From the NCBI GenBank assembly GCA_017502965.1, contig JAFVTZ010000154.1, positions 1 to 5,304 on the forward strand: DNA of 5,304 nt, written 5' to 3'. The position numbers and the translations under genes were made by a program. Shown piece by piece: positions 1-4,718 of this stretch. Source of the DNA: Clostridia bacterium. GTDB taxonomy: Bacteria; Bacillota; Clostridia; Oscillospirales; Acutalibacteraceae. Position 1 is the first letter of the stretch. Every line of letters begins with the position of its first letter. The notes under the pieces are model-generated. The model was given only the letters and a program-made list of their open reading frames with translations, was not told the DNA's origin and did no database searches.

Positions 1-8
1 AAAAAGGT

Positions 9-56
9 GTTTCGCTTTGCGAAACTTATATAAATTGTTTTGGCAAAGCCAAAACA
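9..56. repeat. Two small perfect hairpins with three-base loops
   Basis: Two inverted repeats lie close together. The first is GTTTCGC-TTT-GCGAAAC (9-25, 7-bp stem). The second is TGTTTTGGC-AAA-GCCAAAACA (36-56, 9-bp stem). Both have a three-base loop of C-AAA-G type (CTTTG on one strand, CAAAG on the other), the style of several hairpins in the array at 2724-2894. They may be the end of a similar array that continues beyond the left edge. No coding function is seen here. The second is not followed by a long T-run, so they do not look like ordinary terminators. Confidence 0.7.
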
Positions 57-154
57 CAATATTTATTATTTGTTATTTTTTCTTTATTCTTTAAATGGTC
101 TATTAAATTATATCATATATTTATTGAATATTCAAGAGAATGGTGTCGAAAATC
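57..154. other. AT-rich spacer with no recognisable gene
   Basis: This very AT-rich stretch lies between the left-hand hairpins and the ferredoxin terminator. The only structure seen is a perfect 12-bp palindrome, TTGAATATTCAA, at 124-135. A plus-strand open frame that passes through it is antisense to the ferredoxin gene and has a strange, Tyr/Leu/Ile-rich composition, so it is not called. Confidence 0.5.
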
Positions 155-181
155 AAACGCCCGCAAGTTCTGCGGGCGTTT
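155..181. terminator. Symmetric GC-rich terminator downstream of the ferredoxin gene
   Basis: A perfect 11-bp inverted repeat, AAACGCCCGCA (155-165) and TGCGGGCGTTT (171-181), encloses a five-base loop. The GC-rich core is flanked by A on one side and T on the other, the form of an intrinsic terminator able to work in both directions. It lies 29 bp past the ferredoxin stop codon on the minus strand. In that direction the tail reads TTTGATTTT, and on the plus strand it reads TTTTG. It could also end a plus-strand transcript entering from the left. Confidence 0.85.
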
Positions 182-209
182 TGAATATCCTATTTTACTA
201 TGTTCAGAA

Positions 210-377
210 TTATTCAGAAATAGCCTCTACAGGACAACCTGCAGCACAAGCGCCGCAGTCAATGCACTTGTCAGCATCGATTACATACTGAGTGTCACCC
301 TCAACGATAGCCTCGCAGGGACAACCTGCTGCGCAAGCGCCGCAGCTGATACAAGCGTCAGAAATTTTATAAGCCAT
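210..377 (-). CDS. 2[4Fe-4S] ferredoxin, clostridial type
   Basis: This encodes a 55-residue soluble electron carrier with two [4Fe-4S] clusters. Such ferredoxins pass low-potential electrons between partners such as pyruvate:ferredoxin oxidoreductase, hydrogenase and Rnf. Two CxxCxxCxxxCP motifs are complete: Cys9, 12, 15, 19 and Cys38, 41, 44, 48, each followed by Pro. The length equals that of classical clostridial ferredoxins. The start is fixed by GGAGGTG (384-390), six bases upstream of ATG. A ninth cysteine, Cys21, sits two residues after a cluster ligand (CPCEAI), whereas the second half has CPVEAI. The two motif-coding segments (319-344 and 232-257) match at 24 of 26 bases, an unusually fresh internal repeat. 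The gene has its own promoter and a terminator downstream, but read-through from the propeller gene upstream is possible. It is too short for many gene finders. The specific partner is unknown. Confidence 0.96.
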   Translation of the reverse strand: MAYKISDACISCGACAAGCPCEAIVEGDTQYVIDADKCIDCGACAAGCPVEAISE

Positions 378-403
378 CAAAAACACCTCCGTAGCTTAAA
401 TAA

Positions 404-437
404 GTAACAATGTTACGTTAAAGACGAAATACCGTCT
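404..437 (-). promoter_or_regulatory. Ferredoxin mRNA leader with two small hairpins
   Basis: Two inverted repeats lie between the likely transcription start (about 438) and the ribosome binding site. AGACG/CGTCT (422-437, six-base loop) would form at the very 5' end of the mRNA, and GTAAC-AAT-GTTAC (404-416) lies behind it. A stem-loop at the 5' end can protect an abundant message from decay. The second repeat is also short and symmetric enough to be a protein operator. Both roles are inference. Confidence 0.45.
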
Positions 438-444
438 AAAATAC

Positions 445-473
445 ATTTTAACAACTATTGCGACAAAAAGCAA
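445..473 (-). promoter_or_regulatory. Promoter of the ferredoxin gene (sigma-A type)
   Basis: On the minus strand, TTGCTT (473-468) and TAAAAT (450-445) are separated by exactly 17 bp. The start is expected near 438, about 60 nt upstream of the ATG. No terminator hairpin is visible between the propeller gene and this promoter, so the ferredoxin may have both its own transcript and a read-through transcript. Confidence 0.6.
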
Positions 474-497
474 GAAAAATATTAAATAATAGAAAAA

Positions 498-1907
498 TTA
501 TAAATAATCTCTGAAATTTTCAATTCTTTCAAAGGTTATACAGTTGCTGTTATGGTGGTCGTCTGATTCATTGAAACCTACCCTTGTTGCAAGTAACAGG
601 TCGTCACCGTCAATCCTGAAATCAGGATACTGAAAACCGATTTTAAGTGGGTCTTCGTGTCTGTAATCATAAATTCTGTGAACAACCGTCCAATCTGTGA
701 GGTTTTTGGAAACCGCTATGGAAAGCACTGTGCGTTTTGGAGTAACGGCTGGGTTTTGCTCTGTGCCGAGCATAATATAAAAACCGCTAACATCGTCATA
801 TCTTATAAGAAATTTTGAGTTACTGCCCAAAGGACAATCAACTATAGAATTGAATATATAAGGTTTTTTGGGGTCGGAAGTGTCGATATCAAGAAGAATC
901 ATTTTTCCAAAACTCGGCTCGGTTCTTTCAATGTCTGCTCTGTAGCAGGCGTGAAGAACACCGTCAGGACCTACGACCATACACCCCTCAATACCGCCGC
1001 CCGGTGTTTTAAGTCCGGGACCTGCATCTACAGGGGAGTTTTTCCAATTTGGGTCATATTCAATAAAATCGGAAATTTCCCAGGATGCGGGGTCTAATAA
1101 ATCTGAATTTGCATCTGCTGATATATAAGACATTCTGAATGTATTTATATCCCAATGCCCGTGAGAAATAGCGGCATAAATCCTGCCTTTATGCTCAAAT
1201 ACTCCCATTGCTCCCTCAGGGCCTTGGTTATAGCCCAATGCAAAGAGCATAGACGGAGGGGTCCAGTTTTCACCCTCGTCATCAGAGCGGCCGATAACTA
1301 TATTTCCTTTTGCATTGGTAGCTCCAATGCAGTAAAGTGAACCTCTATGCATAAAAAGGGTGGGCCAGAAACAAGGGGCAAGTTCGCCGAGATTTCGCCA
1401 GTTTTTACCCTCGTCATCAGAACAGAACAGCGGCGCTATAAGTGACTGATATTCCTTTGCCCAGAATATATCCATAGCAGAAATGAGTCTGCCTGAGGGA
1501 CATTTTATAATGTTGGGAGAGCCTAAGAATTTTCCTGAAAATGAATATGCAGGGTCTTTCGGGTGTAGATAGTTGATTACAGTATCTCCCGGTATTTTGC
1601 CTGTTCTGACAAGTCTTTCGGTCTGACCTTCTGCACCGTTACGGCTGATAATTATACGAAAATCTGTTAAATCGGGAAGATTATCAACAGTTATGATTTT
1701 TTGTTCAAGTTTAATTGTTTTAACAACATCATTTGTTTCTTTATCGGTTACTGTGAGGGTGTGTTCACCCGCAAAACCGTTATCATACCACTCTATAAGA
1801 AAAGAACCTTCATCAGGACTTATCCTGCAGATATAGGGAAGATTTTCCTGTCTATGAAGATAATAGGGCTTAAAAGGTCTGTGAATCCAAGTAGTAAGGC
1901 TTTTCAT
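498..1907 (-). CDS. Cytoplasmic sialidase-fold (BNR/Asp-box) beta-propeller protein, probable carbohydrate-active enzyme
   Basis: This 469-residue protein has no signal peptide or membrane segment, so it should act in the cytoplasm. Residues about 25-105 look like a fibronectin III/Ig-type beta-sandwich, ending in RTGKIPGDTVINYLHP. The remainder is a predicted beta-propeller with two good Asp boxes, SDDEGKNW (163-170) and SDDEGENW (208-215), and a degenerate one near SKNLTDW (400-406). The C-terminal block (FQYPDFRIDGDD, about 425-436, then CITFERIENFR) resembles the last blade of uncharacterised sialidase-like proteins. The sialidase FRIP arginine motif is not visible: the equivalent place reads SPNIIKCPSGR (130-140). 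True sialidase activity is therefore doubtful, and a glycosidase or lyase acting on imported oligosaccharides is equally possible. The start ATG has AAGGAG (1916-1921) overlapping the aldolase stop codon. The 12-bp gap implies co-transcription and translational coupling. Confidence is high for the fold and low for the reaction. Confidence 0.82.
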   Translation of the reverse strand: MKSLTTWIHRPFKPYYLHRQENLPYICRISPDEGSFLIEWYDNGFAGEHTLTVTDKETNDVVKTIKLEQKIITVDNLPDLTDFRIIISRNGAEGQTERLVRTGKIPGDTVINYLHPKDPAYSFSGKFLGSPNIIKCPSGRLISAMDIFWAKEYQSLIAPLFCSDDEGKNWRNLGELAPCFWPTLFMHRGSLYCIGATNAKGNIVIGRSDDEGENWTPPSMLFALGYNQGPEGAMGVFEHKGRIYAAISHGHWDINTFRMSYISADANSDLLDPASWEISDFIEYDPNWKNSPVDAGPGLKTPGGGIEGCMVVGPDGVLHACYRADIERTEPSFGKMILLDIDTSDPKKPYIFNSIVDCPLGSNSKFLIRYDDVSGFYIMLGTEQNPAVTPKRTVLSIAVSKNLTDWTVVHRIYDYRHEDPLKIGFQYPDFRIDGDDLLLATRVGFNESDDHHNSNCITFERIENFRDYL

Positions 1908-1919
1908 TTTTGTCGCTCC

Positions 1920-2687
1920 TTATAACTTTAAATTTTTCAGTTTTTTTGAAATTTCAGTTCCCAAATCGTTAAGGAAATTAAAGTCACCGCCTGCGGCGAT
2001 AAGATCAAAATCAAACTGCGACCAGTATTTTAAAGTTTCGTCGCTGTGACCTACTGCAAGACCGATATATTTATTGTTGTCCCTTAGTATCTTTATTGCG
2101 CGGTTCATAGCATCTGCTGTGTTTCTCCCTTGGACATCGCAGATTTCACCCAAAGATGCCGATAAATCGTTAGGACCGAAAATAAAACCGTCGATATAAG
2201 GGTTTTTACAGATTTCTTCAAGTTGGTTTATACAGTCAATATGCTCCACCTGAATAAACCTGCACATTTCAAGGCTTTTTTTATCGGTATATTCTTTAGC
2301 ATTATCTGTGCCGTATTTAATAGCGCGTATAGGTCCGAAACCGCGAGTTCCCAAAGGGGGATAAAGGGTCATTTCAATAAATTCCTTTGCCTCTTTTGCG
2401 TTTTTTACCATCGGGAATATAATTCCGTCAGGGCCAAGTTCTAAAATTTTCTTTGTAGCAGTAAGGTCGTTTTGAGGCACTCGGACAATGGAACAGATAT
2501 TTGCAGATTTTGCCCCGTTTATATGGCAAAGAACATCTTTATATGACATATAGGAATGTTCTGTATCAATCCATACAAAATCAAAACCTGCATATCCGAA
2601 AAGTTCGCAAATGCAAGGGTCTGTCAGTGTTACCACAGTGCCGCATAGTTTCTTTTTCTGTTCGATATACTGTCTCAGAGTATTCAA
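1920..2687 (-). CDS. HpcH/HpaI-family class II aldolase (2-keto-3-deoxy sugar acid type)
   Basis: This 255-residue protein matches the usual size of the HpcH/HpaI family, metal-dependent TIM-barrel enzymes that split 2-keto-3-deoxy acids into pyruvate (or a close relative) and an aldehyde. The family motifs appear in order: WIDTEHS with the catalytic His44, VRVP with Arg69, IIFPMV (89-94), YPPLGTRG (109-116), IQVEH with metal ligand Glu148, and GPNDLSASLG with metal ligand Asp174. All key residues are present. The start is taken as TTG at 2687 because GAGGTGAT (2692-2699) is placed correctly for it, and MNTLRQYIEQ is a typical family N-terminus. Upstream in-frame ATGs would run into hairpin-rich leader or overlap the binding site. 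It is the first gene of the operon with the propeller protein and divergent from the AraC regulator. Relatives act on keto-deoxy-glucarate, keto-deoxy-rhamnonate or hydroxy-ketoheptanedioate, and the sequence does not decide among these. Confidence 0.92.
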   Translation of the reverse strand: MNTLRQYIEQKKKLCGTVVTLTDPCICELFGYAGFDFVWIDTEHSYMSYKDVLCHINGAKSANICSIVRVPQNDLTATKKILELGPDGIIFPMVKNAKEAKEFIEMTLYPPLGTRGFGPIRAIKYGTDNAKEYTDKKSLEMCRFIQVEHIDCINQLEEICKNPYIDGFIFGPNDLSASLGEICDVQGRNTADAMNRAIKILRDNNKYIGLAVGHSDETLKYWSQFDFDLIAAGGDFNFLNDLGTEISKKLKNLKL

Positions 2688-2691
2688 AAAT

Positions 2692-2699
2692 ATCACCTC
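2692..2699 (-). promoter_or_regulatory. Ribosome binding site that fixes the TTG start of the aldolase
   Basis: GAGGTGAT on the minus strand ends four bases before TTG at 2687-2685 (eight bases from GAGG). No other start codon in this frame is so well placed. It lies just downstream of the hairpin array and the inner copy of the flanking direct repeat. Confidence 0.75.
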
Positions 2700-2701
2700 A
2701 T

Positions 2702-2727
2702 TAACCATTATAATGATTGTAGTTTGT
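2702..2727. repeat. Flanking direct repeat, left copy
   Basis: TAACCATTATA (2702-2712) followed by AGTTTGT (2721-2727) matches the right copy at 2901-2917, except for about nine extra bases between the two blocks. It adjoins the left end of the hairpin array. On the minus strand it carries a second TATAAT (2712-2707) without a usable -35 box, so it is read as a copy of the promoter's -10 region rather than as a promoter. Confidence 0.7.
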
Positions 2728-2894
2728 CGAAATGCTAAAATGCATTTCGACAAGCCACTCTTTAAGTGGCTTTGGCAAAATTAAATTGTGAAATTTAATT
2801 TTGCACAACATTCATTGCAATGGATATGGACAAATTTTCAAAGAAAATTTGTCATAAAATCAAAGATTTTATGTCGAAACAGAGATGTTTCGAC
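2724..2894. repeat. Array of seven back-to-back hairpins in the aldolase leader
   Basis: Seven inverted repeats follow each other almost without gaps: 2724-2753 (12-bp stem), 2752-2772 (8 bp, CTTTA loop), 2775-2804 (13 bp, four-base loop), 2810-2825 (around the palindrome CATTGCAATG), 2829-2853 (11 bp, AAA loop), 2853-2873 (9 bp, AAA loop) and 2873-2894 (9 bp, GAGA loop). Stem sequences differ, but the junctions repeatedly read GTC or GAC. The first and last hairpins share GTCGAAA, giving the block short terminal inverted repeats. The block lies downstream of the aldolase promoter, so it would form most of a roughly 210-nt leader RNA. It contains no open frame of note. It could be a palindromic mobile repeat (MITE-like) or a structured regulatory leader. 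No known riboswitch was recognised. Confidence 0.85.
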
Positions 2895-2900
2895 TGACCA

Positions 2901-2917
2901 TAACCATTATAGTTTGT
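2901..2917. repeat. Flanking direct repeat, right copy (contains the aldolase -10 box)
   Basis: The sequence TAACCATTATAGTTTGT repeats the left copy at 2702-2727, with the TAACCATTATA block identical and exactly 199 bp away. It adjoins the right end of the hairpin array. On the minus strand it reads ACAAACTATAATGGTTA and includes the -10 hexamer of the aldolase promoter. Confidence 0.7.
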
Positions 2918-2934
2918 AAGAATAACATTGTAAA
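2906..2934 (-). promoter_or_regulatory. Promoter of the aldolase-propeller operon
   Basis: On the minus strand, TTTACA (2934-2929) and a perfect TATAAT (2911-2906) are separated by 17 bp, a near-consensus sigma-A promoter. Transcription should start near 2899. The leader would then run about 210 nt through the hairpin array to the TTG start at 2687. The 21-bp-spaced operator lies nine bases upstream of the -35 box. Confidence 0.75.
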
Positions 2935-2943
2935 TGATATATA

Positions 2944-2972
2944 TTGCAAAATATATTGAAATTCTTGCAAAA
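2944..2972. promoter_or_regulatory. Likely AraC-type operator: two direct half-sites 21 bp apart
   Basis: TTGCAAAA occurs at 2944-2951 and again at 2965-2972 in the same orientation, 21 bp from start to start, which is two helical turns. This is the usual arrangement for AraC-family regulators, which bind direct repeats along one DNA face. Relative to the aldolase start the sites centre near -49 and -70, an activating position. Relative to the regulator's promoter, one lies within the -35/-10 spacer and the other just upstream of -35, a repressing position. Confidence 0.6.
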
Positions 2973-2984
2973 AAGTAATATATT
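2956..2984 (+). promoter_or_regulatory. Promoter of the AraC-family regulator gene
   Basis: TTGAAA (2956-2961) and TATATT (2979-2984) have a 17-bp spacer, each one base from consensus. The start would be near 2991, leaving a leader of only about 11 nt before the GTG codon. The weak ribosome binding site GGTGAT (2991-2996) would then sit at the very 5' end of the message, consistent with low expression of a regulator. Confidence 0.65.
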
Positions 2985-3001
2985 ATATACGGTGATTTTG
3001 A

Positions 3002-3811
3002 GTGAATGATTTATTTGAATATTATATAGATGCAGGATATTGCAGATTAAAATATGCCAAAGGAAAACCCTCTGCACTTGGCAGAGAGTTTCACGATTAT
3101 GATGAAATAGTGCTTTTTTTAGGTGGAAAAACGCAGTTTATTTCTAAAAATATTCAAATTGAACTTACACAGGGCAGTATTGTGATTATTCCAAAGGAGA
3201 ATTTTCATCAGTTCAGTATGACTGAATATGAAGATTATACCCGCTGTATAATCGATTTTAGGGAGACAGAGGAGTTAAAGCCGCTTATGCGAGAGGTTAT
3301 GTCCGAAGTGTCTGTGATTTCGCACCCGTCAAAAACAGTAAGATTTTTATTTGATAACCTTATGCGCATATCTGCTGAAAACTTACCCGAAAAAGAAAAA
3401 TGCCTTGCGCTAAGGTCGGCGCTTACACTGATTTTAATAGAGCAAAAGATGTTCGGCGGAAAAGCGGTTAACAGGCTTATAGCCACAAGCGAAATCACAC
3501 AGCAGGCGCTTGATTTTATTGATAAGAATTATAAAGACGAACTCACTCTGTCAGGGGTGGCAAAAGCGCTGAATATTTCTGTATCAACTCTTTCTCACCG
3601 ATTTTGTGATGAACTCGGTATTCCGGTATACAGGTATATCTCGCAAAAACGATTGTCGGTAGCGCGCCAACATATAGAAAAAGGAGCTTCCTTGATTGAA
3701 GCGTCCGAAAAAAGCGGTTTTAACGATTACTCATCATTTTACAGAATATATAAAAGCTTTTACGGTGAATCACCGTCCAATTTAATCAAAAAACAAAGAG
3801 AATGCTTCTGA
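3002..3811 (+). CDS. AraC-family transcriptional regulator with N-terminal cupin sensor domain
   Basis: This 269-residue protein has the standard two-part AraC layout. Residues about 27-85 form a cupin-type ligand-binding domain (REFHDYDEIVLFLGG, then GSIVIIPKENFHQF). Residues about 165-265 form the paired helix-turn-helix DNA-binding domain: first HTH about 181-204 (LTLSGVAKALNISVSTLSHRF), second about 229-255 (ASEKSGFNDYSSFYRIYKSF, then YGESPSNL). The GTG start is preceded directly by an in-frame TGA, so it is the first possible start. The gene is divergent from the aldolase operon and shares with it a control region containing a 21-bp direct-repeat operator. It most likely senses a sugar or sugar-acid inducer and activates the operon. 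The inducer is unknown. The stop codon lies inside the terminator hairpin. Confidence 0.93.
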   Translation: MNDLFEYYIDAGYCRLKYAKGKPSALGREFHDYDEIVLFLGGKTQFISKNIQIELTQGSIVIIPKENFHQFSMTEYEDYTRCIIDFRETEELKPLMREVMSEVSVISHPSKTVRFLFDNLMRISAENLPEKEKCLALRSALTLILIEQKMFGGKAVNRLIATSEITQQALDFIDKNYKDELTLSGVAKALNISVSTLSHRFCDELGIPVYRYISQKRLSVARQHIEKGASLIEASEKSGFNDYSSFYRIYKSFYGESPSNLIKKQRECF

Positions 3812-3828
3812 AAAGAAACATTCTCTTT
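3795..3828. terminator. Bidirectional terminator between the convergent regulator and ricT
   Basis: AAAGAGAATG (3795-3804) pairs with CATTCTCTTT (3819-3828). Inside, after one C/A mismatch, TTCT pairs with AGAA around a GAAA loop. The plus side is followed by AATTTATT. The minus side is followed by a T-rich run (TTTGTTTTTTGATT). It therefore fits both the AraC gene, whose TGA at 3809-3811 lies in the hairpin, and ricT, which ends three bases away. Confidence 0.8.
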
Positions 3829-3831
3829 AAT

Positions 3832-4692
3832 TTATTCTGATACAGTCTCATCATCTGCAGGGGATACATTCTTATTTTTCCTTGAACGTGAGATTAGTTT
3901 TACATCTTTGCGGTTAACTTTAAATGGAATAGACTCACTGTCAGTCAGTTTTACGATAAGATTTCCTGTGATAAGATTTACATCGATAACGGTTGCCATA
4001 CCGTCACGGGTTTTAACGGTTGAGCCGACACCCGGTGTTATTGAGTTGAGATGTTCATAAGCATCCTGCTCGTATTTAAGACAGCACATAAGCCTTCCGC
4101 AACTGCCCGAAACTTTGGTGGGGTTAAGGGAAAGGCCCTGTTCTTTTGCCATTTTGATAGAAACTGTCTGGAAATCATTTAAAAAACGCTTGCAACAGTA
4201 GGGCTGACCGCATATTCCTATACCGCCGAGCATTTTGGCTTCATCTCGGACACCAATCTGGCGTAGTTCGATTCTTGTGTGGAAATGTGATGCAAGGTCT
4301 TTTACAAGTTCCCTGAAATCAACCCTGCCGTCTGCTGTGAAGTAAAACACAATACGGCTGCCGTCAAAAGAATACTCAACATCAACAAGTTTCATTTCAA
4401 GTTTGTGGCGGAGTACCATCTGTTCGCAGATACCGAGTGCCTGTGTTTCTTTTTCCTTGTTCTCTTCTAATTTTTTAAAATCGTTGTCATTAGCAATTCT
4501 TATCATTTTGCAGAGGGGTCTGACAATACAGTCTTCCTCTACAGAATGATTACCTTCGCTGACAGTTCCCATTTCGCGTCCGCTCTGGGTTTCAACGATT
4601 ACTTTTTCGCCTACAGAAACGGTATTTCCGGCAGGGTCAAAGAAATATGCCTTGCCGCCGTCTCTGAATTTAACGGATATAACTTCTGTCAT
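3832..4692 (-). CDS. ricT: RicT/YaaT, PSP1-domain Fe-S protein of the Y-complex (mRNA processing factor)
   Basis: This 286-residue protein is full length for the family. In Bacillus subtilis, RicT with RicA and RicF carries [4Fe-4S] clusters and assists RNase Y in mRNA maturation, with effects on sporulation, competence and biofilm formation. The conserved PSP1 region is recognised by RQIGVRDEAKMLGGIGICG (144-162) and two cysteine groups: CGQPYCC (Cys161, 166, 167) and SCGRLMCC (Cys198, 203, 204). The C-terminal third (about 218-268) looks like a small beta domain, and the tail is polar. The start is ATG at 4692, five bases after GGAGG (4698-4702). A TTG four codons upstream overlaps that site and is rejected. 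It follows holB by 26 bp, the same order as B. subtilis holB-yaaT, so co-transcription is expected. Known for the family: cytoplasmic, cluster-binding. The role in this organism is inferred by homology. Confidence 0.95.
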   Translation of the reverse strand: MTEVISVKFRDGGKAYFFDPAGNTVSVGEKVIVETQSGREMGTVSEGNHSVEEDCIVRPLCKMIRIANDNDFKKLEENKEKETQALGICEQMVLRHKLEMKLVDVEYSFDGSRIVFYFTADGRVDFRELVKDLASHFHTRIELRQIGVRDEAKMLGGIGICGQPYCCKRFLNDFQTVSIKMAKEQGLSLNPTKVSGSCGRLMCCLKYEQDAYEHLNSITPGVGSTVKTRDGMATVIDVNLITGNLIVKLTDSESIPFKVNRKDVKLISRSRKNKNVSPADDETVSE

Positions 4693-4718
4693 AAAGACCT
4701 CCAATTATCCTGAAAATT

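Noticed and set aside
40..291. Plus-strand open frame of 83 codons
   Set aside because: Its second half is antisense to the clear ferredoxin gene, it runs through the terminator, and it shows no family motif or good ribosome binding site.
498..1907. Annotation as a secreted classical sialidase
   Set aside because: There is no signal peptide, the FRIP motif is not visible, and no sialic acid catabolic genes lie in the window.
1155..2704. Several plus-strand frames of 60-75 codons opposite the propeller and aldolase genes
   Set aside because: They are antisense to genes with intact conserved motifs, and their translations resemble no protein family.
2707..2712. Second aldolase promoter at the inner TATAAT copy
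   Set aside because: The hexamer 17 bp upstream reads GCATTT, not a usable -35 box. It is better explained as part of the flanking direct repeat.
2688..2753. Longer N-terminus of the aldolase beginning at 2753
   Set aside because: It would translate through the first hairpin, lacks a ribosome binding site and adds residues not typical of the family.
2724..2894. CRISPR array or tandem repeat
   Set aside because: The units are inverted repeats with different stem sequences and no constant repeat separated by spacers of fixed length.
2724..2894. tRNA or known riboswitch in the long intergenic region
   Set aside because: No cloverleaf with T-loop consensus was found, and no conserved riboswitch core was recognised. 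The stems are mostly simple AT-rich palindromes.
3235..3498. Minus-strand frame inside the AraC regulator
   Set aside because: It is a shadow of the well-supported regulator frame with no ribosome binding site or motif.
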